Of a stretch of 64,000 nucleotides of DNA, positions 1-13,945 are shown piece after piece. The position numbers and the translations under genes were made by a program. Location of the stretch: NCBI RefSeq assembly GCF_003597395.2, contig NC_133770.1, forward strand, positions 94,722,206 to 94,786,205, read 5' to 3'. Position 1 is the stretch's first letter; every line of letters starts with the position of its first letter. The notes under the pieces were generated by a model. It was not told where the DNA came from, did no database searches, and saw nothing but the letters and a program-made list of their open reading frames with translations. The DNA is from Chelonoidis abingdonii (taxonomy: Eukaryota; Chordata; Testudines; Testudinidae).

Positions 1-785
1 TATAAATTTCCCCTGCAGTTTCAGTTACAAATTCTTTGCAGTGTTGCTGTGCACTTTTAAGCCACAGGCCTTGCAAAGTACTGAAACACTCATACTTAGC
101 TTTAAGCAGATGAGTAGATCCATTGGCTCAAATAGCTGCTGTTTGATTTTTTTTTTTTTAAGTGAAGGCTGCATGACATTAATGAGTCAAGGATTTCTCA
201 TATATATAGTTTACATATAAAACACTTCATAATCCTCTGTAGTTAATGGCACTATATAAATGAAGACATAAATCAATGGAAAAACTTTAAAGAACCCATT
301 AAAATCTAAACTATGTTGGTTTGAGACATCATCATCCATAATTCCAATTAGAGTTAATGTTTTAGAATTGGAAATTGAACACAAAAACTAATTAAAATAA
401 ACTCACGGATTTGAATTAAACCCAAGAAATCACTATAATGATTCCTCAAGCTAGCCTCACACCTTTGTGTTTAAGCCAGAAAACAGTAAGTGACTAAATG
501 CACATGTGTACATTAGTACCAAGGCACCATGGCATAAACTTCAGGCCAAAGGGTTAAATTCACCACAGTGAATTGGCATTGTGCAAGGATTTATGTGCGT
601 TTAAGTGGTGAGTACAGCCTCATACAAGCTTGGTGCACTGGGCGGGAGGTGGAATTTCACTGTTTCCTGGGGTTTGTGGATTCAAGCAAATCTCTTTGAG
701 ATACATTTTAAGTCAATAGGACTATTCATGTGCTTGTTCCTTGTTGAATCAGGACAAGTGGATAAAAATCAACCCCCATCTGTTC
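1..785. other. No recognisable feature
   Basis: AT-rich intergenic sequence downstream of HERPUD2. I see no gene or classified repeat. Confidence 0.5.
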
Positions 786-793
786 ATCTGGGA

Positions 794-1427
794 CAGAAGT
801 GGGCAAACCACGGCCAGCGGGCCACATCCGGCCTGCGGGACCGTCCTGCCAGGCCCCCGAGCTCCTGGTCCGGGAGGCTCACCCCTGGCCCCTCCCCTGC
901 TGTTCCCCCTCCCCCATAGCCTCAGCTCACTCCGCTGCCAGTGCAATGCTCTGGGCAGCAGGGCTGTGACCTCCTGGGGCAGTGCAGCTGCAGAGCCTGG
1001 CCTGACCCGGTGCTCTGTGCTGCATGGCAGCGGCGGCATGACCCGGCTCCAGCCGGGCAGTGTGGCTGTAGCGCCACCAGCCACCGGTTCTCCAGGCAGC
1101 ATGGTGGAGGGGCAGTCAGGAAGGAGGGGGGTTGGATGAGGCTGCAGGGGGCAGTCAGAGGACAGGGAGAAGGGGTCCCGGGGGTGGGAGGCAGCATCAG
1201 GAATGAGAGGAGAGGTTGGGTGGGGCGGCCGGGGTGTGTGGATGGGGCAGGGGTCCCAGAGGGGCTGTCAGGGAACAGGAGGGATTGGATGGGGCAGGAG
1301 TATCAGGTGTGTGTGTGTGTGTGGATAGGAGGTGGGGGCTGGATCACGACCTCCTCCCTTAACCGGCCCTCCATACAATTTACAAAACTTGTTGCAGCCC
1401 TCAGGCCAAAAAGTTTGCCCGCTCCTG
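794..1427. mobile_element. Non-autonomous hAT element with perfect 8-bp TSD
   Basis: The ends read CAGAAGTGGGCAAAC at the left and GTTTGCCCGCTCCTG at the right, imperfect inverted repeats of the hAT type. The flanks are identical 8-bp duplications, ATCTGGGA at 786-793 and 1428-1435. The GC-rich interior has no transposase; open frames in it are composition effects. Confidence 0.88.
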
Positions 1428-1689
1428 ATCTGGGATTATAGATGGAATTTAATCTGATGTCAATGTGATGTGGTTTTATTAGCCCTAGCTCAGGCAGTAG
1501 CATTCCACCATACCAAATTCCTAACAATAAAATTCAGGACAACATGGAAACATTGGCAAGCCCAGCTCAGGAGAGGCCTAGCACTCAAATTGTTGTGCTA
1601 CTAAATGGGGGGAAACAGGGGCAGAGATTTCCCCAGGTTACAATCCGTTGCATTCATGGAACTTGGATATATATCATGATACCTATCTT

Positions 1690-1815
1690 TGATATAGTGC
1701 TTTTCAGGAGCGTCTCTCAATGCATTTTACAAACGAAGTCAGTATCATTATCCACGTTAATTGAATATAAGTGCACCAATAGGAGCGAGGTGTGCCATAG
1801 TCTTGTTCTAGGCAA
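1690..1815 (-). repeat. MIR-like SINE fragment
   Basis: The stretch around CATTTTACAAACGAAGTCAG and TATCATTATCC resembles the reverse complement of the MIR core. It is old and diverged. Confidence 0.45.
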
Positions 1816-2508
1816 AGAAAGAAATGCCACAACAAGGCAGCTGGAATGAAAGAACAGAAGTAATTCTTACTCTGTAAAAATTATTCAAGAGGAAAACAGC
1901 TAGACTATTACATAGTGACCTAGATAAATTTCTTCAACTTGACTGAAAAGAAAAAAGCAAAAGAAAACAAGACACTTCCCTTTTTTCCAGAAACACTAAA
2001 TTGTATTTGCTCCTGTGCAGATGTCAGATATGTTTGTATAAAGTGTGACAAAAAAACCTAAAGAAAATGCCTCCATCCCCTTAAAGTATCATCATCAAAA
2101 GAATCTAAACCGTTTCTGTAGCTGCCTGCCTTCATACTGTACCAGTCAGCCTACACAGATCAAACAGGGATGCTTAGTATAGTGGAGGAGGGAGGAAATT
2201 AGAAGCACAAGCGTTAGTAGCGTCATGAGCATTAATCAATGCAGCAATAATTCAGGTTCTCAAATTTAACACATAAGAGGTTATTCAATTACAGTAACAA
2301 GAAAGGAGGAAGTATCAGGACACTGAAGGATAGAAGGAAATTTGGCTCTATTTCTCATAATGTGTGTTTGACCTCTCATGAATCAGATGTAACAGGATAC
2401 AGTGGAAACACAGTCTAGCCACAGACACGGTCCCATGTAGTCAGAGACAGCTGAGAGATAACAGTATATACCTTCAACAGGCCTTGCTTGCAGATAGGTG
2501 ATTTTGGG

Positions 2509-2576
2509 CCAGATCCTTGGCTGGTGTAATCAACAAAGCTATGCCCATTGGCACCAGCTGAGGATCAGACCCTCAC
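2509..2576. repeat. Short palindromic repeat
   Basis: An imperfect inverted repeat: CCAGATCCTTGGCTGGTG at the left pairs with CACCAGCTGAGGATC at the right. It resembles a widespread sauropsid interspersed palindrome. The surrounding 1816-4060 holds nothing else I recognise. Confidence 0.5.
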
Positions 2577-4063
2577 TTTGGTTTGGTTTGGTTTTTGTTG
2601 TTTGTTTTTATAGTTCTGCCTACCCTTGCCCTTTATCCATACAAATTTCCTTTGAAATGGACAGAAACATAGGATATTATACAGAACATTTTAAAGTCCT
2701 GAAAATACACCCTCCAAGTTCCTGAACTGAACTTTGGAACAATAAGAGAAGAAACAACCTCCAAGGAATCCATCCCATGATCTGTATTGGAATACTGTGT
2801 GGCTAGGCATATAGTCATGTCCCTTAATGCATTTCTGGAAGGCACTCAGACACTATGAAGATGAGAGCAATCTAAGAACCTAAATACAATAGAATATATG
2901 AGTTCCCCGCTTCGCCAGTGAAATGCAGCCGCCAATATGGGGTGGGTGGCTGTGAAATCTATCAGTCATTCTACCTATGCAACACCACACAACAGTTTGA
3001 GTAGGGGGAGAAGTTACTTGGATGATAAAGTAAACATTTATATTAACAGCTATCAAATAAAAAGGAAAACATATTTGCTCTCAAGAACCATACACAGCCT
3101 TCTTCTTTCCTAGTTGCACCCATGCTCCTTTTTGTATTATACTTCAGATGCAATTCAGAATAATACAAAACATAGGATCCAAGTCTGGCATGAACATCTA
3201 AGTATTGAAAGATGTTTGCACAGTAGCTACAATTCCATGTAGCTACAGGAAAAAGACAGAAGCAGAGAATTTGAATGGAAAGTAATAAAATGATGAATCT
3301 CTGATTCCCAGCACCAATACTATGTTACATAAAGTTGAGGTTATGTGCCAGGGGCACATACCCCCTTAGGCTGCTTGGAAAATCCCAGCCTCAGTGCTTG
3401 AGCAAGTTGAAATATTACCAAATATTTCTGTGGGAGAGAGAACCTAGTTTGTGAAAGTTGCTGGACTTACAGCCTTGAAAGGTGAAGATCTTAGTCCACA
3501 AAATAGGCATAGCAATGGCAGCAGCAATGCAAGCTTCCCCACGGCCTTTTAGCAATATGCCCTGAGTTTGAGCTCAAAGGGCCACTTCCAGAAGTGAGAG
3601 GGAGGCCCAGTTTTGACTCCAATTAAATCACTAGTATCTCTGCTAAGACTACTAGCAAGGGCTTGAATTATATTTTTTTTTCCTCTTAATATGGAAACCT
3701 GCCCACTGGGAACTGGACTGACAACACCAAACACATCTCACATAGCTCACTACAAGTGAAAGGCAACACATTTTAAACTGAAAATATTTTACTCAAGACA
3801 TAATTAACCCAAGGAACTCATTGCCACAAGAGAGCTGCCAACGGTTTATACATACATTTATATGGATGAGACCATCCATAATGACATTGTATAAAATGTA
3901 TACATATTTATGAAAGGGATATAAACCATTGTGCTAGCAGGCATAAGCCATCCACTAATAGATGGGAGTTAAGGACAAACTTCTACATTTCAATATCCAC
4001 TTCTCTATTACCAAAAACATTTATAATGAAGAAAATGGTCCAAGACATGATCGTAGACTTGAA

Positions 4064-5680
4064 TAAGAACATAGGAATGGCCAAACTGGGTCAGACCAGT
4101 GGTCCATCTAGCCCAGTATCCTGTCTTCTGACAGTGGCCAGTGCCAGAGAGGGAACGAACAGGGTAACTGTAAGTGATCCAATCTCAGTCATCTACATCC
4201 TAGCTTCTGGCAGCTGGAGGTTTAAGGACAACCAGAGCATGAGATTGAGACCCTGACCATCTTGACTAACAGCCATTGATGAACCTAGCCTCCATAAACT
4301 TATCTAATTCTTTTTTAAACCCAGTTATACTTTTGGCTTTCACAACATCCCATGTCAATGAGTTCCATGGGTTGACTGTGCACAGTGTGAAATACTTCCT
4401 TTTATTTGTGTTAAACCTGTCTATTCATTTAATTGGGTGACCTCTATTCTTGTGTTAAGAGATAAACAGAATTTCCCTAGTCACTTTCTCCACACCATTC
4501 ATGATTATATAGACTATCATAACCTTCCTTAGTCATCTCTCTTCTAAGCTGAACAGTCCCAGTCTTTTAAAATCTCTCCTCACATGGAAGCTGTTCTATA
4601 CCCCTAATCATTTTCATTGCCCTTCTCAGCACCTTTTCCAATTCTAATGCACCTTTTTTGATGAGGGGTGACCAGAACTGAACACAGTATTCAAGGTGTG
4701 GGCACTGCATGGATTTATATAGGGGCATTATGATATTTTCTGTTTCATCATCCATCCCTTTCCTAATGGTTCCAGCTTTTTTAACAGCCCCTGCACATTG
4801 AGCAGATGTTTTCAGAGAGCTATCCATAATGACTCAGAGATCTATGGCAACAGTTAATTTAGACCCCATCATTAGTTGGGATTATTTTTTCCAAAGTGCA
4901 TTACACTTTGCACTTATCAAGCCAGAATTTTATCTGCCATTTTGTCACCCAGTTTTGTGAGATGCCTTTGTAACTCTTCACAGTCAGCTTTGGATTTAAC
5001 CATCTTGAGTAGTTTTTTATCATTTGCAAATTTTGCCACCTCACTGTTCACCCCCTTTCCAGATCATTTATGAATATGTTGAAAGCACAGGTCCTAGCAT
5101 AGATACTTTGGGGACCCCCCTGCTATTTACCTTTTTCTATTGTGAAAACTGACCACTTATTCCTATCCTCTGCTTCCTGTCTTAATCGGTTCGTTGATCA
5201 TGACAGCTTGGTTTGCTTTAGATTTTTTGGTGAGGGACCTTTGTCAAAGGCTTTCTGAAAGTCCAAGTACACTATTGTGACCAGATCACTCTGGTCCACA
5301 TGCTTATTGACACACTCAAAGGATTCTGATAGATTGGTAAGCCATGATTTCTCTTTACAAAAGCCATATTGACACTTCTCCCGCATATCATGTTCATCTA
5401 TGTGTCTAATCATTTTGTTTACTGTAGTTTCAACCAATTTGCCTGGTATAGAAGTTAGGTTTTACTGGCCTGTAATTGCCAGGATCACTTCTGGATCCCT
5501 TTTTTTTTTTTTTAAGTCAGCATTACATTAGCTATCCTCCAGATTTAAACAATAGGTTACATACCAGAGGTCAGAAGTTCTGCAATTTCACACTGGAGTT
5601 CAGAACTCTTGGGTGGATACCATCTGCACTTGATGACTTATAACTGTTTAATTTACCAATTTGTTCCAAGCCTTCAGTTT
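4064..5680 (-). mobile_element. CR1 LINE, 5'-truncated
   Basis: On the minus strand this contains CR1 reverse-transcriptase remnants such as VTIVYLDFQKAFD at the upstream end, then HLEYCVQFWSPL and RAMKMIRGIEQLP, followed by the CR1 3' end near 4064-4100. Stops and frameshifts break the frame, so it is a dead copy. Confidence 0.85.
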
Positions 5681-6109
5681 ACAGGCAGTCTGAGAATGAA
5701 ACTAACTTGGTAACACAAAACTGAACTGTCCTGGACAAGTCTCTCTGCGTAATAGAACTAAAATTTAAAATGACATCTTACTGAAGGCACACAGAGCCCA
5801 AACTAGATTTTTAGCATGCCTGGCAAAAAAACAAGAATCAACCAGCCCCACCCACTCACACCTCCCTTCATCACATTCTGTTGGTATTTCAACAAGCACT
5901 ATTATCCCCAGCTGTAATTTAGATACACATTCTCTCTCTCAAGAGCAAACATTCTCATATGAGAGTTTAAAATGGAATTTGTGTGATCTAGACTTGGGTG
6001 CAGTTGTAGTACCATCTAGTGGGAGATATGAGAAATGCTATTGTCCTCATTCAGTTCCACCAGATGGAATTCATATTTACATCCTTTCTGTGAATGAGAT
6101 TTGCTGAAT

Positions 6110-6855
6110 TACATACATGCACTTGTCTCCACTACATTTTAGGCCACTGGGAAAAACCCCAATGTAAACACGATTTGTACGAACGAAGCTTACTCCTAAT
6201 TGCTGACAGCTGCTTGCACGCTGGTGTGGCCACATTTGTGGCACCTGCAGCGGCATTGGGAGCAGCTATCCCAGCATGCAAGTGACTGCAACGTGTTTTT
6301 CAAATGGGGGGCAGGGGTGGAGTGTGACAGGGAGTGTGTTGTGACTATGTGGGGGGAGAGAGAGTGGGTTTCTGGGGGGCTGAGAGCATGTCAGCATGCT
6401 GTCTTGTAAGTTCAGACGGCAGCAACACCCCCGCCCCCGCTTCTCTTTCTCACACAGAGCATTCCACACTAATCTATCTCACAGCACACTTATCTGTCTC
6501 GGAGCAGATAAGCAGCCGGCTGTCAGAAACGGAACTTTGAAAGGGCATATCTGCATTCTTACAGTGAGTTCAAAACAATGACAAGAGTGGCCACTTGACT
6601 TAAGGGGATTACGGGATGCTTCCAGAGGCTGATCACAGCGCAGTAATGCAACACCTCCTTCACACTGGCGCCACAGCGCTCCAGCAGAGGTGCAGCAAAC
6701 ATTATTCCACTCACTGAGGAGTACCACCAGCAGCGCTGCAGCCACGGAGTCAGAGCGCTCTACATGTCTTGCCAGCATGGATGGGTAGTGAGCTAGTGTG
6801 CCCGGGGCTCCTTTATTGTGCTGAAACTCAAAAGTGCAGCCAAGCCCAGAGTCTC
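6110..6855. mobile_element. Non-autonomous DNA transposon (MITE-like)
   Basis: The sequence resembles a turtle MITE family I recognise by its internal text (a GTGTGGCCACATTTG block and a CTCACTGAGGAGTACCA block). The ends, ACTTGTCTCCACTAC and AGTGCAGCCAAGCCC, are weak inverted repeats. Boundaries are approximate. The preceding 5690-6105 has nothing recognisable. Confidence 0.5.
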
Positions 6856-7422
6856 AGCTTCAAGATTCCACACTTTGACAATAATTTATAATAGCAAAAG
6901 TACATTAGCAGCCCAGGATCAGATTTTGATTGATTCCCACCTAACTACATCTTTTTTAAAATGTGCACATTTACACATAATAGAGATATATGACTGTGTT
7001 GACATTTCAACAAAGTGCAAAGCTTTAAAATAAGTATAAGTTGATGCGTTAGGAAGGAAGAACAACCCTTAAGTGTTTTCTCCTTTACAAGTCCAAAAAT
7101 CACACAAGGTTGTCTATATTTTTTATTTCTAGTCCATCTTCTTCCTGTACACTACTGTGTTTGACCTCCATATCGTCATATTAGTTTCCAAAAAGAGGTT
7201 TAAAGTTAAATTAATCTCAGCCCACGAGACATCAGTATGGGGAAGCTCACACTACTAGAGCCCTTGCTATTACATACTAGTTTTGTGGATAAATAATGTC
7301 AGCCTCCAGAATGGTCAAACTAGCAACTTTCAGGAGCAGTGACTAGCTGCGATTCTACAAATGAACAAATACAATGATGAGCAGTAATGTGCCTTAAAAC
7401 TGGAAAACACTCAGATGACAAT

Positions 7423-8144
7423 TGTAGGGGGAGATTTTGGCAAACCAGTAAAGTGCCTGAAACCACTATGGCTTATTGCTAAAAGCAGCCAAGTCAGCAG
7501 GCCATAAAGTAGCCATGTAGCAAACTCAGCTTGACCAAGGCAGGAGTGGAGGGAGTGCTGGGTGCCACAAGGAGGACAGTTTGCCCCCCCCCACATCCTT
7601 TGTGATAAGAATTGTGTTGAAGTTGCTGATACATGCATTTTAGAAGAGCAGGAATGTCCATTGAGGCCTCAAGGCTGCAAACTCTGGGAAAACCCCACAC
7701 ATGGTTAATCAATAATCAGAAGGAAGCCTCTTGCCTGACCATTGAAACTACTTGCTTAACAAGTTTTCTTTAAGGGACATGGCATTCTATTACTAATGTA
7801 TAAATAAGGAGGGAAAGTTTGAGGTAGGGGGACTCTTCTGGACTCTCCCTCTGGATGCATCTCGCGTTCGCCACCAGCACAGGGCTGCCGCTGTGCCACT
7901 CGAGAGCCACACTCAGCTTCAGTAATTATCAAGGGCTGCTGGCATTTTACTAACTTGTTGCAGACATGTTTAAGTGCTTGAGACTAAGTAAACTTTAGCT
8001 TTAAGGGAAAGCACTCTCGTGTTGTCCTGTTTGTGCCAGCCATCTTATCAGTTGGACAGCTGTGTCTCCCGTGATTTATTTCCTAACACCACCTCGCATA
8101 GAGTAAAAGTTACCAATGGCTTTGGGTTGGAAGAACCCCAGGTA
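7423..8144 (+). mobile_element. ERV-type solo LTR
   Basis: The sequence resembles a turtle LTR. A TATA box (TATAAATAA, 7799-7807) is followed by a pyrimidine-rich CTCTGGATGCATCTCG-type region. ACAAT occurs at both proposed edges (7418-7422 and 8145-8149), a candidate 5-bp duplication, although the right end lacks the canonical CA. No internal retroviral genes are next to it. Confidence 0.6.
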
Positions 8145-8699
8145 ACAATAGTTGGACTAGAGAAATAACACAGCATCTAGAGGCTGGCCATTAATACAGA
8201 ATACTGCTATGCAACAGAATTTTTTGGCATAGAGAAGATCACAATTGGAGACATTTTATTGCACATTGCATTGGAGGTGTACTTCATTGTACTGGAATAA
8301 AGCATGTACTAACGACATGTGATCAAGGCTAGTAGTGTCCCTAAAATAGCTAAGCATTTTGAATGATGCTAGTGTAAGTGAAAGAACTCACTTCCCCCAT
8401 ACTCCACCCATCCCCGCAGACAGAAATCTGGTCGCCAAGTTTTAGAACTGATTTCTCACTCCGCTGTGGTGGACTGCAGCAGCTTCTTCCTTGCTGTAAA
8501 AAATTGATGGCTGATCAGGCATGGTTCATGCCAGAACACTTTAAAATTCTAGCTTGCACAGGAAAGCTATGGCAGATGCCATTTCTTCAACATGGCAGGA
8601 AAATTAAGAGTAGTTTCTCTGCCAACTGCAATTCTTAGGAACTTTGCATACAAACAGCAGTTTCCCTACTGAAGCAGTGATGGCTGAGGAACTTACTAG

Positions 8700-10040
8700 A
8701 CCTCTGTTATTTTCAGTAAGTCTTGAAACAGTGGGAAAGTTCCAAAAGAGTGTTGTGCCAATATTTAAAGAGGGTATAAGGGATGATGCAGGTAATTACA
8801 GGGCTGCCAGCCTGACGTTAATCCCAGGCAAAATAATGGATCGGCTGATATGGGACTCAAAGAATTAAAAGGAGGATAATATAATTAATGACAATCAACA
8901 TGGTATATGGGAAAGAGATCTGTCAAATTAACCTGACGCTTTTTTGATAAGATTATAAGCGTGTTTAAGAAAGCTAATAGTGTTGATATAATATACTTAG
9001 ACTTCTGTAAGGTTTTTGACTTGGTACTGCACAACTTCTTGATTAAAAAATATAAAATAAACATGGCACACATTAAATGCATTCAAAACTGGCTAAATGA
9101 GGTCTCAAAATGTAACTGTAAATGGGGAATCAGCATCAAGCAAATGCATTTTTAGTGCGTTCCCACAAATCAGTTCTTGGCCCAACACTAACGTTTTTAA
9201 TCAATCACCTAGAAGAAAACAAAAACATAACTGATAACGTTTGCAGGTAACACAATAATTAGGGGAATGGCAGATAATGAAGAGGACAGGTCACAAGGTG
9301 CAAGCAGACAATCTGTGTTTTAATACAGTTTAACGTAAATATGGAATTACAGGCCATCCTTACAGGATGGGGGACTCAATCCTGGAAAGCCGTGACTGAA
9401 ACAGATTTGAGGATGAAGGTGGATAATCAGTTGAACATGAGCTCCCATGGCAATGCTGTGGCCAAAAGGACTAACACCATCCTTGGATACATAAACAAGA
9501 AAATTGCAAGTAGGAGGAGAGACGTTATTTTACCTCTGCATTTGGCACTGATGTGATCACTGCTGGAATACCCTGTCCAGTTCTGGTTTTCACAATTCAA
9601 GAAAGATGTTGATGAACTGGAGAGGATTCAGAGAAGCAACACAAGACTGATAAGGATTAGAAAATATGCCTTAAAGGGATAGACTCAAAAGAACTCATTC
9701 TATTTATCTTCATAGAAAGAAGGTTACGAGGTGACTTGATTACAGTCTATATGCAGCTACATGAGGAACAAATATTTGATAATGGGCTCTTCAATCTAGC
9801 AGACAAAGGTATAACAAGAGCCAATGGTAGAAATTGAAACCAGATAAATTCAGATCGGAAATAAGGCATAATTACCTTCACTGTTAAAAAATTAACTATT
9901 GGAACAAGTTATGGTCTTGGTGGATTCTCCATCACTGGCAAAGAACTTGGATGTTCTTTTCTGAAATTATTTTGAGGAAGTTCTATGGCCTGTGTTATAT
10001 AAGAGGACAGACTAGAAACAAGATAATCACAAGGCCCCTG
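8700..10040 (+). mobile_element. CR1 LINE fragment with degraded reverse transcriptase
   Basis: Frame-broken RT motifs run on the plus strand: VPIFKEGIRDDAGNYRAASL, then IIYLDFCKVFD, then DNQLNMSSHGNAVAKRTNTI. A CR1-like 3' end, TTCTATGGCCTGTGTTATA, lies near 9980. The preceding 8150-8695 is unassigned. Confidence 0.8.
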
Positions 10041-10702
10041 CCTTAGCACCGGAACATGCGTCTAGAATGATGTTGGGAGTGTGCTTTTGTGAGACTGAAG
10101 GAGATCTCTGTTGAAGGTAATATATACATGAAGTACACTCAACAGCCATTGCTGCTTGTTGTGTGTCGGAATGTGTTATCCAAGGAGCAATGGAGTGCTG
10201 AGGCTGGACACGGCCAATTTTCCCAGCCAACTGGGAGCTCACAGGCTGTTACTGACCGTGCTATCCAGGTGAACATGAAAAGGGATGATATTTTGTTCAT
10301 GCAGATATTTAAAATGGAGGAGGAAGAGTGAGAGCTCCGTGTTTCTGTGCACTGGCCTTCTTTTAAGTCAACTGATAATGTAGTTATTGCTGTATGAATT
10401 AGAATGCCCAACTGAAGTATTTCCACAGATTATACTCAGGGAAAGTGAACAAAGTATTTAGACTGCACACATTGGTCTTCAAGGGGAGGGGCAATTACGT
10501 TCAATGATGCTGGTGGCTTGCATCTGCCAGATTACTAGGGGTGATTGTTCTTGCTAATGTCCTCACAGAGTCCAAAGATATTTCAGATGGCATAGTCTTG
10601 TGTTAGTTCCTCAAACATTTTAGCCAGAATTATTTTCTCTAGCGGTGGTATATAAGGCCAACCCTATTTCACAGCATTAAGACATGTAACGGTATCCTCT
10701 AA

Positions 10703-10910
10703 GGGTATGTCTACACAGCAAAGAAAAACCTGTGGCTGGCCGGTGGCAGTCAACTCGGGCTCCTAAGGCTGGGGCTGTGGAGTGGGAGGGCCCTAGAGCT
10801 CAGGCTCCAGCCCGAGACTAGAAGTCTACCAAGCAATGAAACAACCCTGCAGCCTGAGCTTGCTGGCATGGGCCAGTCACAGGTTTTTCTTTGCTGTGTA
10901 GACATACACT
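10703..10910. mobile_element. Palindromic Harbinger-type MITE with TAA TSD
   Basis: Inverted ends of about 40 bp: GGGTATGTCTACACAGCAAA at the left and TTTGCTGTGTAGACATACAC at the right. TAA flanks both sides (10700-10702, 10911-10913), as expected for PIF/Harbinger elements. The end sequence resembles the termini of the larger Harbinger elements in this window. Confidence 0.8.
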
Positions 10911-11219
10911 TAAGTGTAATATTCTGTGTCTCCTGTCAGCCGACCTGAAAAATTGGGAGAAGGGGGAACTGACATTTTGTCTATTATATAAAACATTGGC
11001 ATGTAATGCATGTAAGTGTTAAACGGTACATTCACATTGCTATTGGGACAAATTCTGCTGCCTTACAAAACAACCTTTGACTTTAATGGGGCTGTTTGGG
11101 ATGTAAAGTACTGCAAAATTTGGTGATGCTGTGTATTTTGTGTTTTTGAGACCAGCTCCTAAAACAGAACAAAATGTAAGAAATGTGAATAATTAAGTAG
11201 CTTATTAAACTTCAGCTTA

Positions 11220-11680
11220 TTTTTCTATTATTTCCATTTCTCCATTCCATTCTGCCATCCCTCACTTTTTATTTATATTCCATTCTCTTACCTCCTGTTC
11301 CTCCTTTATCATGTGTCCTGCAACCCACCAACAGCAGGAAATTGATCCTTCACTGACTATAGTCATCACCCATGGTGCTCTCCTCTCAACTGGTCTTGAA
11401 AATTTTCCGTTGTGCATATATCCCCAATCACTTGCCCATTCTCTTTCCTGTCTCTATCCCCTTTATTTTCCTCCCCTTCACCTCACCCTCAGCCCCCCAT
11501 CTTTTACCTTCTTTGTCCACTCCCCTCTAGCTCTCCACATTTCTTTCCCAACTCTCCTCCTCCTCTTTCCAGTACCCCTCTGGCTTTCATGCTCCCTCTC
11601 ATATCTATTTCCCCCTCCCTCGTCTGCTGTCACCCTCCAAGTTAGTTTTTCTTCCTCCCCTCCTTTTCCCCTGCAAAACC
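11220..11680. repeat. Pyrimidine-rich low-complexity tract
   Basis: The plus strand is dominated by C and T (CTCCTCCTC, CCCCTCC and similar). Open frames here are composition artefacts. The neighbouring 10914-11219 and 11690-12830 show no recognisable feature. Confidence 0.7.
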
Positions 11681-12832
11681 CGATGGGGCAGGAGTTTTAA
11701 GGATCAGTGTGCTGATCAATGTGCTCTTAAGAGCATCATTTCTTCAGGACTGGCCATCCCACTCCTCCAACGCTATGGATCTGGATGTAACCCTAAAAAG
11801 TTGCTCCTTTCCATGATCCACTTAACTCATCAGCAGGTTCTCCTGTTTCCTTTGCCATTCTCCAATCTTCTTACCTCCCCACATTCAAATCTTTCCTTAG
11901 CCTGTCTGGCTAGAATCAAGCAGGGACTCTTCTGTACTGGTCGCCACTATTACTGGCATAGGGCCAAAATCACAATGGGAGTGGTACTCTCAAAAGCATC
12001 TGTCAGCAGCAGGGAGCAGCCAGCACTTGCTTGCTGCAGCACGAAAACGGATGTCTCCCAGTAGGAAGCAGCTACTACTGTTGGGTTGCCACCATGTTGT
12101 AGCACTGCAGATGTTAGACACAGAGCTTGTAAGACAGCAGGGAAGACTAACTGCAGGGGGAACAGGTAAGGTGGGTACAAGCTGGAGATCTGGATGTGTC
12201 TATTGTGGTGCTGTAGGCTATCACAAATTAGTCCCACAATGTCTAGGGTTGCCACTGAGAGTCCTATCGTTGTATTCAAGATCACTGTTTGCATAAACAT
12301 TAATTTTACATCTATTAGGTGAGATTCAGGTACCTGTCAACTTGCCAAGGCAGTCATCACTTGGGTAGAGAGTTTGGACACCTCTATGCTATTGCATAAC
12401 AAGGATGTAAACCAAAGGGAGTTATGACTTATGTCCCAGTGAAAACAATGGAACAAAATAGCCTGCTTAAAAATCAACCTATTATTTCCAGTATAGGGAG
12501 TAAATGAACTATTTTAAAGCCTTTAAGAGGGCATTAAAAATGCTAGAGCATTAAGAACATAGGTATTTACGTACTGAGGGCTGATATTCATGGCTGTTCT
12601 TCATGGCTGGCTATTTTCTAGTTTAAGGGAAGCTCCTTTTTACGCTTGTCTGTATCAATGAGACTGGTTTTAACACGTCAGAAGTTAAATACTTCCTTAC
12701 TATAGAGCTTTCAATAGTTAATACTGATACGGGCAGGCCATTTTAAAGTCTTGTTTTTCACTTGTTTCTCCTAACTTTGTCCTTTGGGTTGAAACTTCAT
12801 GTTTGGGCAGAGCCAAGATATGAATTCCTTAA

Positions 12833-13945
12833 TTTATTATTAAGTGAGCATCATCTGTTCAGCCATTTCTGAAGTAATCAAGCACAAAACATACAAGAGC
12901 TGTGGGCATCCATGTTAAATTGAACTACGTAGTTCAATTACTAAATAGTTAAGGAAAGAGTTACTTCCTGACTTTACTGTATACAGTAAGGTATTGTGCC
13001 ACGGATATGCAATGTATTACTTCTCTCATTTAAAGGCTAACTACCGTCTTTAGTTTTACCCCAAAAAGAACGCAAAACATTTTGTTACTGCCATATTGAA
13101 ATTAACAGTTTAAAAGTACAGAAATCATGAAATTGACGAACTATCTACCACGTTATCTCTGCCATTATAAATATATACCTTTATTCACTATGTGCAACAT
13201 GGCTGTTGTAACCATATAATTTCAATTTTGTGATTCATGTGTTCTCATCCTTGATGTTTACATGTAGGGTTTTTGCACTTAAAAGGTTGTATTTATAGGA
13301 ACATGCATCCATAAGGGTTACTGTAACTTGGTTTTTATTAAAAAACTAATTACATGTGTCTTTTTTCCAGTACATCCTTTTTTTAAAAAGTACTGTATGT
13401 ATCAAACATTGATGATGTACTTTATCACTGTTAATTTTCTTTGAAGAGCTGTCTAAAAGAGAAAATCACCCCCAAATTTATTGAAATTGGTTATATAGCC
13501 TCAAGACATTTAAACTTTCTAGCTTCTTACATGAGAGGCTCAGTACTTTCCCCAGGAGGATAAATATCATTTTTAAAAGGTTTTTGTTGACATTTATACT
13601 TTTAACAGCTCTTCAAAGGAATAATCGTGCATACAACCTACAAACTTCTTGTCTCAGTGTAATGTACAACTAAAATTAAAATAAAACATGGAAGACCGGT
13701 ATCTTTACATTTAATTCTTCTTTAGAAAAAAGAAGAACTTGAAAAAAAAATTTAGTAGTCCACTTGTGCTTAAAATATTCATATGCATGAGAAAGCCAAA
13801 AGGGAAAAATACACATTTTTGTACAGCATGATCAAAAAGTTATTATAAATCTTTTGAAATTGCACTGTATTTAAAATACCCCCTAGATTCAGTTCCCTCT
13901 TCTATGTACAGCTTCTTTTGCTGCCTGGCACAGTTCCTCTTGAGC
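12833..13945 (-). other. HERPUD2: Probable HERPUD2 3' UTR
   Basis: AT-rich sequence without recognisable repeats follows the stop codon. On the minus strand AATAAA hexamers are seen at 13477-13482, 13334-13339, 13180-13185 and 12833-12838. Any could be the cleavage signal. The end given is the most distal of these, so the extent is a guess. Confidence 0.4.

Noticed and set aside
794..1441. Open frames of 100-166 codons in the GC-rich block
   Set aside because: The block is a hAT MITE with clear target duplications and no transposase similarity.
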